Assembly (NCBI RefSeq): GCF_019504385.1
Contig: NZ_CP080590.1
Location: forward strand, 3,897,501 to 3,961,500
Length of the DNA: 64,000 bases
Source of the DNA: Devosia salina
Lineage (GTDB): Bacteria; Pseudomonadota; Alphaproteobacteria; Rhizobiales; Devosiaceae
Reading direction: 5' to 3'
The notes beneath the pieces are model-generated. The model worked only from the letters and a program-made list of their open reading frames with translations, had not been told where the DNA came from and ran no database searches. Below are positions 42,037 through 51,762 of this stretch, piece after piece. The stretch's first letter is position 1, and every line of letters begins with the position of its first letter. A program made the translations under genes and the position numbers.

Positions 42037-43203
42037 ATGAGCGTTCAGAACCCCCTCGCCCCCTATCGCCGCATCACCATCAAGATCGGCTCGGCCCTGC
42101 TTGTGGACAAGGCCGGCAGGCTGCGCGCGCAATGGCTGGCGGGCCTGGCCGAGGATATTGCTGCCCTCAAGGCCGAGGGGCGCGATATCGTCATTGTTTC
42201 GTCCGGTGCCATTGCACTGGGGCGCGGCCTTCTGGGGCTGTCGGCGCTCGCCCTGACGCTCGAACAGAGCCAAGCCGCCGCCAGCGCGGGGCAGATCGCC
42301 CTGTCGCAGGCCTGGGCCGAGGCCCTGGGCCGGCATGGGATCGTCACCGGGCAGATTCTCATCACCCCCAATATCACCGAGGAGCGGCGCTATTATCTCA
42401 ATGCCCGCACCACCATCCAGACCCTGCTGGGTCTCGGCGCCATTCCGATCATCAACGAGAATGACAGCGTCGCCACGGCCGAGATCCGTTATGGCGACAA
42501 TGACCGCCTTTCGGCCCGCGTCGCCACCATGATCGAGGCAGACCTGCTGGTGCTGCTCTCCGACATTGACGGGCTCTATACCGCGCCACCGGCCAAGGAT
42601 CCGTCGGCTGCCCACATTCCCGTGGTCGAGGCAATCACGCCCGCCATCGAGGCCATGGCCGGGGGCGCTGCCAGCCATCTCTCGCGCGGCGGCATGACCA
42701 CCAAGGTCGAGGCCGGCAAGATCGCGACGCTGGCGGGCACGGCCATGGTGATCGCCAAGGGCACAGAAGACCATCCCCTGCGCCGGCTGACCGAGGGCGG
42801 GTTGCACACGCTCTTCAAGCCCGCGACCACCCGCGCCCAATCTCGAAAACGCTGGATCATGGGCACATTGGCCGTCGCCGGCACGGTGAAGGTCGATGCC
42901 GGCGCCGCCCGCGCCCTGGCTCTTGGCAAGTCGCTCCTGCCCATTGGCGTCACCCGTATCACCGGCGCGTTCGAGCGTGGCGACACCATCGCCATCATCA
43001 ACCCCGACGGCCGCGAGATCGCCCGCGGCCTGGTGGGGCTCGACAGCGAGGATGCTCGCCTGGTCATGGGCAAGCGCAGCGACACCATTGTCGAACTCCT
43101 GGGCATGGACAGTCGCGCCGAGCTGGTGCATCGCGACAATCTGGTACTGACCGGCAGCGCCGACAAACCGCAGAGACAAGAGGCCAACCATGAGCCTGGC
43201 TGA
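42037..43203 (+). CDS. proB: Glutamate 5-kinase
   Basis: 388 residues from ATG 42037 (MSVQNPLAPYRRITIKIGSALL). Amino-acid kinase domain with KIGSALLVD, VSSGAIALGRG, NENDSVATAEIRYGDND and LSDIDGLYT; C-terminal PUA domain (KVDAGAARALALGKSLLPIGV). It makes gamma-glutamyl phosphate, first step of proline synthesis. The frame open from 41782 begins inside obg and is rejected. Overlaps proA by 14 bp. Confidence 0.97.
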   Translation: MSVQNPLAPYRRITIKIGSALLVDKAGRLRAQWLAGLAEDIAALKAEGRDIVIVSSGAIALGRGLLGLSALALTLEQSQAAASAGQIALSQAWAEALGRHGIVTGQILITPNITEERRYYLNARTTIQTLLGLGAIPIINENDSVATAEIRYGDNDRLSARVATMIEADLLVLLSDIDGLYTAPPAKDPSAAHIPVVEAITPAIEAMAGGAASHLSRGGMTTKVEAGKIATLAGTAMVIAKGTEDHPLRRLTEGGLHTLFKPATTRAQSRKRWIMGTLAVAGTVKVDAGAARALALGKSLLPIGVTRITGAFERGDTIAIINPDGREIARGLVGLDSEDARLVMGKRSDTIVELLGMDSRAELVHRDNLVLTGSADKPQRQEANHEPG

Positions 43204-44473
43204 AGCCACCACGACCGATATTGCGAGCCTGATGGCCGAGATCGGCCGCAATGCCCGCAAGGGCGCCAATGCGCTCAAGATCGCCACGCCCGAACAGAAG
43301 CGCACCGCACTGCTGACGGCCGCCGGCGCCATCAATGCGCATCGCAAAAAGATCCTCGCCGCCAATGCGCTCGACATGCAGGCAGCCGAAGAGAAGGGCA
43401 TTTCCAAGGCCTTTCTCGACCGGCTGCTGCTGACCGATGCGCGCATCGACGGCATCATCGAGGCCGTAAAGACCATCGCCGAACTGCCCGATCCCGTCGG
43501 CACGGTGATTGCCGAGTGGGACCGGCCCAATGGGCTGCATATCGAGCGCGTGCGCACCCCGCTCGGCGTCATCGGCGTGATCTTTGAAAGCCGGCCCAAT
43601 GTGACGGCCGATGCCGGCGCGCTCTGCATCAAATCGGGCAATGCCGTCATCCTGCGCGGCGGCAGCGACAGTTTCCATTCCTCCCGCGCCATTGTCGATT
43701 GCCTGCTCGACGGCCTGCATCTGGCCGGCCTGCCGGTCGAATGCGTACAACTGGTGCCCACCACCGACCGGGCCGCCGTGGGCGAGATGCTCAAGGGGCT
43801 GGAGGGCAATGTGGACGTCATCGTGCCCCGTGGCGGCAAGACGCTGGTGGCCCGCGTCCAGGCCGAGGCGCGCGTGCCGGTCTTTGCCCATCTCGAAGGG
43901 CTGGTGCATGTCTATATCGACAAGAGCGCCGACCTCGAAAAGGCGGTGAGCGTGACGCTCAACGCCAAGATGCGGCGCACCGGCATTTGCGGCGCGGCCG
44001 AGACGCTCTTGGTGCACAAGGATGTCGTGGCGACGCACCTCAAGCCCATCATCGAAGCGCTGGTGGCAAAGGGCTGTGAAATCCGCGGCGACGCGACGGT
44101 CATGTCCCTGATCCCCGAGGCACACGAGGCCACCGAGAAGGACTGGCAGACCGAATATGAGGACGCCATCATTTCGGTCAGGATCGTCGACAATGTCGAG
44201 GCGGCCATTGCCCATATCGAGCACTATTCGAGCCACCATACCGAGGCGATCATTGCCGAGGACCCCGCGGCGGTCGAAAGATTCTTCAATGAGATCGACA
44301 GCGCCATTCTCATGCACAATGCCTCGACCCAGTTCGCCGATGGCGGCGAATTCGGCTTTGGCGGCGAAATCGGCATTGCCACGGGCAAGATGCATGCGCG
44401 CGGCCCGGTGGGCGTCGAGCAATTGACCAGCTTCAAATACCGCGTGCGCGGCAACGGTCAGACGCGGCCCTGA
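43190..44473 (+). CDS. proA: Gamma-glutamyl phosphate reductase
   Basis: 427 residues. ProA landmarks: ESRPNVTADAGALCIKSGNAVILRGG, VPRGGKTLVARVQ, and the catalytic cysteine in RRTGICGAAETLLV near 267. Second step of proline synthesis, reducing the proB product with NADPH. Starts 14 bp inside proB. Confidence 0.98.
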   Translation: MSLAEATTTDIASLMAEIGRNARKGANALKIATPEQKRTALLTAAGAINAHRKKILAANALDMQAAEEKGISKAFLDRLLLTDARIDGIIEAVKTIAELPDPVGTVIAEWDRPNGLHIERVRTPLGVIGVIFESRPNVTADAGALCIKSGNAVILRGGSDSFHSSRAIVDCLLDGLHLAGLPVECVQLVPTTDRAAVGEMLKGLEGNVDVIVPRGGKTLVARVQAEARVPVFAHLEGLVHVYIDKSADLEKAVSVTLNAKMRRTGICGAAETLLVHKDVVATHLKPIIEALVAKGCEIRGDATVMSLIPEAHEATEKDWQTEYEDAIISVRIVDNVEAAIAHIEHYSSHHTEAIIAEDPAAVERFFNEIDSAILMHNASTQFADGGEFGFGGEIGIATGKMHARGPVGVEQLTSFKYRVRGNGQTRP

Positions 44474-44519
44474 TCCCTTGACCCTGCGACCGCCCCTCCG
44501 CATCCCCGGCATCACCACA

Positions 44520-45110
44520 ATGCCGCCTTCTGCGCCCGGCATGCGCATTGGCCTGTTTGGTGGCAGCTTCAATCCCATGCACCAGGGGCATCTGCTGGTG
44601 ATGGAGGAAACGCTGCGGCGGCTCGAACTGCATGCGCTCTGGGTGCTGGTGACGCCGGGCAATCCGCTCAAGGACAATTCATCGCTGCCCTCGCTGGAAG
44701 CCCGGGTCCTTGCGGCGCGGGCCATGATCACCGATCCGCGCATCCGCGTCACCGGTTTCGAGGCCGAGCGGGGCTTTGCCTATAGCTGGCAGACCGTGGA
44801 TTTCCTCACCCGGACCATGCCCGACCGGCGCTTCGTCTGGATCATGGGCGCCGATAGTCTGGCCAATTTCCATCGCTGGCAGCGCTGGCGCGACATGGCC
44901 GCAAAAGTGCCGATGGCCGTCTATGTCCGCCCCGGGGCGGGCCGCCGGGCCCTGGCCTCCCGGGCCGCGGCAACGCTCGATCACGCCCAGCTCGACGAAA
45001 CCGATACGGCCCTCCTGGCGCGCTGCCATGCCCCGGCCTGGATCTACCTCCAGGGTCGCCAATCCCCCCTGTCTTCGACCGCCATCCGGGCCGCGCAGGG
45101 CACAAATTAA
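44520..45110 (+). CDS. nadD: Nicotinate-nucleotide adenylyltransferase
   Basis: 196 residues from ATG 44520; a TTG at 44478 and ATG 44541 (MRIGLFGGSFNP) are alternatives. GLFGGSFNPMHQGHL gives the nucleotidyltransferase HxGH-type motif, and SSTAIRAAQG the ISSTxIR motif. It adenylates nicotinate mononucleotide in NAD synthesis. Lies between proA and rsfS as in many alphaproteobacteria. Confidence 0.95.
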   Translation: MPPSAPGMRIGLFGGSFNPMHQGHLLVMEETLRRLELHALWVLVTPGNPLKDNSSLPSLEARVLAARAMITDPRIRVTGFEAERGFAYSWQTVDFLTRTMPDRRFVWIMGADSLANFHRWQRWRDMAAKVPMAVYVRPGAGRRALASRAAATLDHAQLDETDTALLARCHAPAWIYLQGRQSPLSSTAIRAAQGTN

Positions 45111-45300
45111 GGCTCTTGCGCGCCCCGACCTTGCGAAATCGGCTCCGGAAGCGCATATTCAGCCCCAAGTGTGATCATTGTCACCGGAACAGGAACAGAC
45201 GGCTTGCCGTTCTCACGACGCCGCAACATTCCGATCAACAACCAAGGATGCTCATCTTTCGCATGACCCATGCCCGCGCATGGGCGGAAGGCCGTTTTTG

Positions 45301-45693
45301 ATGGCCGCGCTGCCCGACAATTCCCTCTCCGCTTCGCCCGCCCCCGTGGCCGGTGCGCAAAAGCCCCTGATCGACCTCATTCTCGACACGCTGGATGACG
45401 CCAAGGCCGAAGAAACGGTCGCGGTCGACATCACCGGCAAGTCGTCGCTGGCCGACCACATGATCGTCACCTCCGGTCGCTCGCAGCGCCATGTCGGTGC
45501 CGTCGCGGATCAGGTCATTACCGCCCTGCGCGACAATGGCTATGGCAAGCCGCGCGTCGAAGGACTGCCCCATTGCGACTGGGTGCTGGTGGATGCGGGC
45601 GATGTGATCCTGCACATCTTCCGCCCCGAAGTGCGCGAGTTCTACAACATCGAAAAGATGTGGCAGGCCGATTTCGCCGCCGACCAGCACTAA
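45301..45693 (+). CDS. rsfS: Ribosomal silencing factor RsfS
   Basis: 130 residues from ATG 45301. The core DLILDTLDDAKAEETVAVDITGKSSLADHMIVTSGRSQRHV and VEGLPHCDWVLVDAGDVILHIFRPEVREFYNIEKMW are complete. Binds L14 and blocks subunit joining in starvation. About 190 bp separate it from nadD. Confidence 0.97.
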   Translation: MAALPDNSLSASPAPVAGAQKPLIDLILDTLDDAKAEETVAVDITGKSSLADHMIVTSGRSQRHVGAVADQVITALRDNGYGKPRVEGLPHCDWVLVDAGDVILHIFRPEVREFYNIEKMWQADFAADQH

Positions 45694-45711
45694 CGTTCGG
45701 GCTTATCCCCG

Positions 45712-46194
45712 ATGCGGATTGCGATTGCGGCCATTGGCCGGATGAAGAACGGGCCAGAGCGCGAGCTCGTGGCCCGTTATCTTGAGCGGGCCAATGCCAG
45801 CGGTAAGCCTCTGGCCCTGACCGGCTTCGAGGTCAGCGAGATCAACGAGTCGCGCGCCGGGTCGGCCGCAGCCCGCAAGGCCGAGGAGGCCAAGGCCCTG
45901 CGCGCCGCCCTGCCCGAGGGCATCACGGTGATGCTTGACGAACGCGGCAAGGGCCTCAATTCGGAAGGCTTTGCCAACCAGCTGGCGCGCTGGCGCGACG
46001 ACGGCCGCCCTGCCGTGGGCTTCGTGATCGGGGGCGCCGACGGCATCGACCCGGACTTCGTGCGCACGGCCGACCTGACGGTGAGCTTCTCGCCCATGGT
46101 CTGGCCGCATCAACTGGTGCGCATCATGCTGGCCGAACAGCTCTATCGCGCCACCACCATTCTTTCGGGCCACCCCTATCATCGCGGCGACTAA
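45712..46194 (+). CDS. rlmH: 23S rRNA pseudouridine-1915 N3-methyltransferase
   Basis: 160 residues. SPOUT-family end motif FVIGGADGIDPDF and FSPMVWPHQLVRIMLAEQLYRATTILSGHPYHRGD, complete to the usual C-terminus. Follows rsfS by 18 bp. Confidence 0.97.
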   Translation: MRIAIAAIGRMKNGPERELVARYLERANASGKPLALTGFEVSEINESRAGSAAARKAEEAKALRAALPEGITVMLDERGKGLNSEGFANQLARWRDDGRPAVGFVIGGADGIDPDFVRTADLTVSFSPMVWPHQLVRIMLAEQLYRATTILSGHPYHRGD

Positions 46195-46197
46195 GCC

Positions 46198-46231
46198 CCG
46201 CCGCTTATGGTTAAGCATTGTTAACCGGCGG
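46198..46231 (+). terminator. Candidate hairpin terminator after rlmH
   Basis: CCGCCG with CGGCGG, and inside GGTTAA / TTAACC around GCATTG, followed by TTTG. Starts 4 bp after the rlmH stop. Weak T-run; could also be an operator for envC. Confidence 0.4.
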
Positions 46232-46297
46232 TTTGCCCGCCTCTTGCTAAAGTGCCCCCGATTGATTCGGGGCCCGGCCCTTTTTCGAGGAGACGCC

Positions 46298-47719
46298 ATG
46301 CCCCTGCGGCCGGCAAGTACACTCAAGGCCCTGCTGGCGGGCAGCGTCGCGGCATGTCTCGTCGCAATGCCGCTTCTGGCGCAATCCGAACCGGCTCCCG
46401 CGGCCGTCGAGGATGTGGACCTGCGCCCCTCGCTGCCCCTCGAACCCGCGGAACCCGATGCAGTAGAGAGGCCGGCAACCGCCTCCGAAGAGGCCGCACA
46501 GCCTTCCGAGGCCGCCGATACCGAGCCCGCCGACAAGAATGTCATCGATCTCGAAGAGGTAGAGGCCTCGCTCAGCCTCAGCCGTGAACGCATCGACGAG
46601 CTCAAGGCCGAGATCGCCGCCATGGAAGGCGATCGCACCCAGCAGAACGCCGCTCTGATCGCCGCCGCCCAGCGGGTCAAGCTGGCCGAGATCGAAGTGT
46701 CCGATGTCGAGGAACGGATTTCCGAGCTGATCGTGCGCGAACTGGAGGTGCGCGGCCGCCTTGACGGAGCCGATGCAGAGATCGCCAATGTTCTGGCCGC
46801 CCTCGAACGCATATCGCTGAACCCGCCTCCAGCCCTGATCGTCGATCCCGACGATGCGCTCGGCTCGGCGCGCGGCGCCATGCTGATCGCCGCCATCCTT
46901 CCCCAGCTGCGGGAAAAGGCCGACACGGTTGCCAATGACCTCAAGGCGCTGACCGACATCAAGACGGCAGCGCTGGCCGAGGAGCAGACGCTCAAGGCCA
47001 ATCACCAGGTGCTCGAGGAGGAGCAGTTGCGCATCGCCACGCTGATCGCGGCGCGCAAGCAGGGCATCACCCAGATGAGTGCCGAATTGCAGGCCGAGGA
47101 GGCCGAAGCGGTCGCCCTGGCAGAAAAGGCCACGTCACTGCGCGAACTGATCGGCGCCCTGTCCGAACGCGCCGCCCAAGGCGCCAGCGCCGCGCCGGTC
47201 ACTGCCGATCCCGACCTGCCGCAGCTCTCGGCCGAGGCCATCGAACTGGCCTTTGCCGATGCGGCCCGTACGCAACCCGCGGTCCCCTTCCCTCTGGCCC
47301 AGGGTTATCTGGCCCTGCCGGCCAATGGTGTCACCGTGGTGGATTTCGGCGCCAATGATGGCCGTGGCGGCATCGCCCAGGGGCAATCCATCGTGACCCG
47401 CGCAGACGCTCAGGTGGTGGCGCCGGCCGACGGCTGGGTGCTTTATAAGGGGCCTTACCTCAATTATGGCCAGATCGTCATTCTCAATACGGGCAATGGC
47501 TACACCGCCCTGCTCGCCGGCCTCGACACGATCACCGCCGATATCGGCCAGTTCGTGCAGATGGGCGAGCCATTGGGAACCATGGGATCACGCACAATTG
47601 GACGAACCGTGACCACCAGTGCTGGAAACGACCAGCCGACCCTCTATATTGAGCTGAGACAAGACAACGAGCCTTTCGACCCGGCCGGGTGGTGGGCCAA
47701 CAGTGAACAGACGGGATAA
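46298..47719 (+). CDS. envC: EnvC-like murein hydrolase activator (M23 fold without catalytic residues)
   Basis: 473 residues from ATG 46298. Signal peptide MPLRPASTLKALLAGSVAACLVAMPLLAQ. Long coiled coil (about 85-330, for example ELKAEIAAMEGDRTQQNAALIAAAQRVKLAEIEVSDVEERI), then a LytM/M23 domain (VVAPADGWVLYKGPYLNYGQIVILNTGNGYTALLAG). The usual HxxxD and HxH zinc ligands are not visible (VDFGANDGR, LYIELR), as in EnvC/NlpD activators of cell-division amidases. Followed 8 bp later by ctpA. Confidence 0.88.
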   Translation: MPLRPASTLKALLAGSVAACLVAMPLLAQSEPAPAAVEDVDLRPSLPLEPAEPDAVERPATASEEAAQPSEAADTEPADKNVIDLEEVEASLSLSRERIDELKAEIAAMEGDRTQQNAALIAAAQRVKLAEIEVSDVEERISELIVRELEVRGRLDGADAEIANVLAALERISLNPPPALIVDPDDALGSARGAMLIAAILPQLREKADTVANDLKALTDIKTAALAEEQTLKANHQVLEEEQLRIATLIAARKQGITQMSAELQAEEAEAVALAEKATSLRELIGALSERAAQGASAAPVTADPDLPQLSAEAIELAFADAARTQPAVPFPLAQGYLALPANGVTVVDFGANDGRGGIAQGQSIVTRADAQVVAPADGWVLYKGPYLNYGQIVILNTGNGYTALLAGLDTITADIGQFVQMGEPLGTMGSRTIGRTVTTSAGNDQPTLYIELRQDNEPFDPAGWWANSEQTG

Positions 47720-47726
47720 TAAACCC

Positions 47727-49154
47727 ATGCGCCTGACCACCCTTCGCCTTGCCGCCATCTGCGCGGCAGTGCTGGTGCCCGCCACAGTGCTGATCGCCCA
47801 GGACCAACCTCCGGCTGATCCGGCGCCGGCGCCCGTGGAGGAGCAGCTCGACCCCAATCCCAGCGGCGAAACGCCGGAGCCGACCGCCGCCGAACGCGCC
47901 GCCGCGCCGCGCGACCCGCTGGAAATCTACGCCGATCTCAACCTGTTCGGCGAAATCTTCGACCGTATCCGCGCCGAATATGTCGATCCACCCGACGAGC
48001 AGGAGCTGATCCGCGCCGCCATCCAGGGCATGCTCACCTCGCTCGATCCGCATTCGGGCTATCTGCCGCCGGCCGATTATGACGAGATGCGCGAAGACAC
48101 TTCGGGCCAATTCGGTGGCCTGGGCGTCGAGATCATCATGGAAGAAGACCTCATCAAGGTCGTCTCGCCCATCGACGAGACCCCGGCCGCTCGCGCCGGC
48201 ATCATGGCCAATGACCTGATCTACGAGATCGACGGTCAACCCGTGCAGGGCATGACCCAGGACGAGGCCGTCGAGAAGATGCGCGGTCCGGTGGGCACCG
48301 ATGTCACCATCACCGTTCTGCGCGAGGGGGTCACCGATCCCATCGAGTTCAAGCTGACGCGCGGCATCATCTCGATGCGCGCCGTACGCTGGAGCATGGA
48401 GGGAGGAGCCGAGGAAGGCGAGGGCGATATCGCCGTGCTGCGCCTGTCGCGCTTCTCTGAACAGGCCTTTGTCGGCATCGAGCGTGCCATCGAGGACATC
48501 TACAAGGCGCGCGATGACGTGGCCCCCAAGGGCATCATCCTCGACCTTCGGAACAATCCCGGTGGCCTGGTCGACCAGTCGGTCTATGTCGCCGACGCCT
48601 TCCTCAATCGCGGTGCTGTGGTGCTCACCCGTGGTCGCAGCGAGAGCGAAAGCGCCCGCTATGATGCGGCTCCCGATCCCCTCGACGCCAAGATCGCCGA
48701 TGTCCCGCTGGTCGTCCTGATCAATGGCGGCTCCGCCTCGGCCTCCGAGATCGTCGCCGGCGCCCTGCAGGACCACAAGCGCGCCACCCTGGTCGGCACG
48801 CGGTCCTTCGGCAAGGGCTCGGTGCAGTCGATCATCTCGCTGGGGCCGGACGGCGCCATGCGCCTGACGACCGCGCGCTATTACACGCCCAACAATCGCT
48901 CCATCCAGGCGCTGGGCATCACCCCGGACATCGAGGTGCGCCAGGTGGTTCCCGAGGAGTTCCAGGGGCGCGACGAGATCATTGGCGAAGCAGGGCTGGA
49001 AGGCCACATCACCATTGAAGGCCAGGAAGAGGCGAGCGTCGGCTCCTCTGTCTATGTCCCGGCGGACAAGGCGGAAGATACCCAGCTGCAATATGCCATC
49101 CGGCTGATCAAGGGCGAGGAGACGGACCCCGCCTATCCCGCAAAGGCGGAATAA
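47727..49154 (+). CDS. ctpA: Carboxy-terminal processing protease CtpA (peptidase S41)
   Basis: 475 residues from ATG 47727. Signal peptide (MRLTTLRLAAICAAVLVPATVLIAQ), PDZ domain (GGLGVEIIMEEDLIKVVSPIDETPAARAGI near 130), and protease domain with LRNNPGGLVDQS, nucleophile Ser in NGGSASASEIV and Lys in GTRSFGKGSVQ. Exported to the periplasm, where it cleaves proteins at their C-terminus. Typical neighbour of envC in alphaproteobacteria. Confidence 0.95.
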   Translation: MRLTTLRLAAICAAVLVPATVLIAQDQPPADPAPAPVEEQLDPNPSGETPEPTAAERAAAPRDPLEIYADLNLFGEIFDRIRAEYVDPPDEQELIRAAIQGMLTSLDPHSGYLPPADYDEMREDTSGQFGGLGVEIIMEEDLIKVVSPIDETPAARAGIMANDLIYEIDGQPVQGMTQDEAVEKMRGPVGTDVTITVLREGVTDPIEFKLTRGIISMRAVRWSMEGGAEEGEGDIAVLRLSRFSEQAFVGIERAIEDIYKARDDVAPKGIILDLRNNPGGLVDQSVYVADAFLNRGAVVLTRGRSESESARYDAAPDPLDAKIADVPLVVLINGGSASASEIVAGALQDHKRATLVGTRSFGKGSVQSIISLGPDGAMRLTTARYYTPNNRSIQALGITPDIEVRQVVPEEFQGRDEIIGEAGLEGHITIEGQEEASVGSSVYVPADKAEDTQLQYAIRLIKGEETDPAYPAKAE

Positions 49155-49175
49155 GCCGAGCGGGTACCGCTCGGC
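49155..49175 (+). other. Perfect hairpin right after ctpA
   Basis: GCCGAGCGG GTA CCGCTCGGC, a 9-bp stem starting directly after the stop codon. No T-run, so termination would need Rho or be partial. Confidence 0.55.
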
Positions 49176-49284
49176 CTCCGCATGATGGGACCGCTCCGCG
49201 CGTTCCCGGAAACGCCGGAGACCATGATAGACTGGGGATGCGGCGGCTTGATTCGCGCCGCGTCCCGCACCTGCCCAGCCGGGG

Positions 49285-50436
49285 ATGAGCACGCAGCCGA
49301 TGGCCAATGACCTTTCCACGCCGCTGACCGGACGCCGGCGCCGGAATCAGGCCCGGTCGAAGCGGTTTCACTTCCCCCTTGCCCGGCTGCTTTTCGGCCT
49401 GATCTTCCTGATCATCGGCGGCATCGCCTTGCGCCTGATGCTGGTGGATGACCCCGATGGCGGTCGTCCCAGCGAGGAAGTGGCCATCACGTCCACCCGC
49501 GACAACAACTCCATTGCCAACGAGGCGGCCAGCCACCCGGCGACCATTACCGCCGACCCCGGTCAATACCCCGCCAATGGCTCGGTCATTGCTGTTCCCA
49601 CCCCCTCCGGCAGCACCGCCGGCAGCGCCATGGGGCAGGTTCCCGACCAGTTTGGCGCGCTGCCAGACCTCAGCGAAGAAACCTCCGTCGGCACCATTCC
49701 GCGCATGTCCGGAACCGGTCTCACCCCCTTCGCGGCGTATCGCCGGCCCGTGGACAGTGCGGCGACCACCGGTCCGATGATCGGCATCGTCGTCACCGGC
49801 CTCGGCATCAATGAGCAGGGCTCGCTCGATGCCATCGACCAACTCCCCGATGATGTGTCGCTGGCCTTTGCGCCCTATGGCAGGTCGCTGCAATCCAGCG
49901 TCGCCGCGGCGCGCGCCGCCGGCCACGAGGTCATGCTCGAAGTCCCGCTCGAGCCCTTCGACTATCCCCAGAACGACCCCGGCCCCCACACCATGCTGAC
50001 CGGGGAGACACCGCGCGACAATCTCGAAAAGCTGTTCTGGCTCATGGCCCGCTTCGGCGGCTATTTCGGCGTCATCAACAATATGGGCGCCCGGTTCACC
50101 GCCTCGGCGGTGGACATGGCCCCGATCATGGAAGAGTTTGGAGCGCGTGGCCTGGGCTATCTCGATGACGGATCGTCCAATCGCTCTGTGGCCGCTCAGC
50201 TCGCTTCCGCCAATCGCGTGCCGTTCGGCCGCGCCGGGGAAATGATAGACGCCAATCCGGCCCGGGCATCCATTCTCTCAGCGCTTGCCAGCCTTGAGAC
50301 GGAAGCCATAGAATCGGGCAGCGCCATTGGTATTGTCAGCGCATTGCCCATCTCCGTGCAGACTGTGTCGGACTGGGCGCGCGAACTCGATGCCAAGGGA
50401 ATTGCGCTGGTTCCGGTCAGCGCCCTGATGAAATAG
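49285..50436 (+). CDS. Divergent polysaccharide deacetylase (YibQ/DUF610)
   Basis: 383 residues from ATG 49285; ATG 49300 is possible. A single membrane segment near 33-53 (PLARLLFGLIFLIIGGIALRL), a low-complexity linker to about 145, then the deacetylase-like fold (IGIVVTGLGINEQGSLDAIDQLPDDVSLAFAPYGRSL, EVPLEPFDYPQNDPGPHTML, NNMGARFTASAVDM, YLDDGSS). Standard position between ctpA and rppH. Enzymatic activity of this family is not established. Confidence 0.9.
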   Translation: MSTQPMANDLSTPLTGRRRRNQARSKRFHFPLARLLFGLIFLIIGGIALRLMLVDDPDGGRPSEEVAITSTRDNNSIANEAASHPATITADPGQYPANGSVIAVPTPSGSTAGSAMGQVPDQFGALPDLSEETSVGTIPRMSGTGLTPFAAYRRPVDSAATTGPMIGIVVTGLGINEQGSLDAIDQLPDDVSLAFAPYGRSLQSSVAAARAAGHEVMLEVPLEPFDYPQNDPGPHTMLTGETPRDNLEKLFWLMARFGGYFGVINNMGARFTASAVDMAPIMEEFGARGLGYLDDGSSNRSVAAQLASANRVPFGRAGEMIDANPARASILSALASLETEAIESGSAIGIVSALPISVQTVSDWARELDAKGIALVPVSALMK

Positions 50437-50445
50437 AGACATTCC

Positions 50446-50985
50446 ATGCCGACCAGCCGGCCCGACCGTGAAGCCCTGCCCTATCGCGATTGCGTGGGCG
50501 TTGCCGTGTTCAATGCCGATGGCAATGTGTTTCTCGGGCGCCGCAGGATCGAGGGCGACCCCGACCAGTCGGCGAGCCATGGCTCGGCCTGGCAATTGCC
50601 GCAGGGCGGCATCGACAAGGGCGAGGACCCGCTGCGCGCCGCGCTGCGCGAACTCTACGAAGAGACCAGCATCACCTCGGTCAGCCTGCTCGCCGAGGCC
50701 CCGGAATGGATCTATTACGATCTGCCCGACGACCTTCTCGGCAAGGCCTGGAAGGGCAAATATCGCGGCCAGCGCCAGCGCTGGTTCGCCTTCGCCTTTA
50801 CCGGACCCGACAGCGAAATCGATGTGGAGCATCCGGGCGGAGGCAAGTTCGAGGCCGAATTCGACGGCTGGCGCTGGGAAAAACTCAGCCGCGCGCCCGC
50901 GCTGATCGTGCCGTTCAAGCGCCCCGCCTACGAGAAGGTGGTCGAGGCCTTTGCCGATATCCCGCAGCGCTTCACCCATGTCTAG
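50446..50985 (+). CDS. rppH: RNA pyrophosphohydrolase (Nudix)
   Basis: 179 residues. The Nudix box spans about 55-77 (GIDKGEDPLRAAL then RELYEETSI) with the catalytic Glu pair. YRDCVGVAVFNADGNVFLGRRR at the start and WQLPQGGID are typical of RppH/IalA. It removes pyrophosphate from mRNA 5' ends to start decay. Confidence 0.95.
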   Translation: MPTSRPDREALPYRDCVGVAVFNADGNVFLGRRRIEGDPDQSASHGSAWQLPQGGIDKGEDPLRAALRELYEETSITSVSLLAEAPEWIYYDLPDDLLGKAWKGKYRGQRQRWFAFAFTGPDSEIDVEHPGGGKFEAEFDGWRWEKLSRAPALIVPFKRPAYEKVVEAFADIPQRFTHV

Positions 50986-51046
50986 AGCATCGGACCGAAC
51001 AGGGCGTCGCGGTTTCCGGACCGATCCGATGCGACTCCCAGGAGCA
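50981..51046. repeat. RIME-like palindromic intergenic element
   Basis: AGCATCGGACCGAA ... TTTCCGGACCGATCCGATGC is an imperfect inverted repeat with the pattern of a repeat widespread between genes in Rhizobiales (GCATCGGACCGAAAA ... CCGGTTTTCGG ... TCCGATGC). It is non-coding, between rppH and the racemase gene. Confidence 0.65.
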
Positions 51047-51054
51047 AAGACCCG

Positions 51055-51744
51055 ATGAAGACCATTGGCCTGATCGGCGGCATGAGCTGGGAGTCCAGCG
51101 CCCACTATTATCGCATTCTCAACCAGGAGACGGCGGCGCGCCTGGGCGGCCTGCATTCAGCACCGGTGATCATGCACTCGGTGGATTTCGCCCCGATTGC
51201 CGCCATGCAGGCTGCGGGTCAATGGTATGAGGCTGGTCATGTGCTCAACGAGGTCGCCCGTGGCCTGGCTGCTGCAGGCGCCGAGGTGCTTGGTCTGGCG
51301 ACCAATACCATGCATGTCGTGGCGGAGGCCATGATGGCCGGCCTCGACCTTCCCTTCATCCATATTGCCGACCCGACGGCAGGGGCGCTGCTGGCGGACG
51401 GCTTCGATACAATTGGCCTTCTGGGCACCCGCTTCACCATGGAAATGGGCTTCTACAAGGAGCGGCTTGCGGGGCATGGGCTGAACGTGCTGGTGCCCGA
51501 GGTGGACCACACCAACCTCAACGGCATCATCTATGACGAGCTGTGCAAGGGCATCGTGCGCGAGGAGTCGCGCCGCGTCTATCAGGCCGCCATCGATCGC
51601 ATGGCGGCGCGCGGCGCCCAGGCGGTGATCCTGGGGTGTACCGAGATCGGCATGCTGATCGATGACAGCACAAGCCCACTGCCCACCTACGACACCACCG
51701 ACCTGCACGCCAAGGCGCTGGTCAGCGCCGCCCTGGAAACCTGA
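51055..51744 (+). CDS. Aspartate/glutamate racemase-family protein (YgeA type)
   Basis: 229 residues. GLIGGMSWESS start; the first catalytic position is Thr (TNTMH, Thr83) and the second is Cys (LGCTEIGML, Cys195). This Thr/Cys pairing is as in E. coli YgeA, an L-Asp/L-Glu racemase, rather than the Cys/Cys of cofactor-free glutamate racemases. Substrate is inferred by family. Confidence 0.87.
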   Translation: MKTIGLIGGMSWESSAHYYRILNQETAARLGGLHSAPVIMHSVDFAPIAAMQAAGQWYEAGHVLNEVARGLAAAGAEVLGLATNTMHVVAEAMMAGLDLPFIHIADPTAGALLADGFDTIGLLGTRFTMEMGFYKERLAGHGLNVLVPEVDHTNLNGIIYDELCKGIVREESRRVYQAAIDRMAARGAQAVILGCTEIGMLIDDSTSPLPTYDTTDLHAKALVSAALET

Positions 51745-51762
51745 AGCGCGGGATTGTGGCGG

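Noticed and set aside
49285..49989. Minus-strand frame of 293 codons opposite the deacetylase gene
   Set aside because: Gly-rich mirror frame without motifs; the plus-strand gene has the YibQ signature and the expected synteny.
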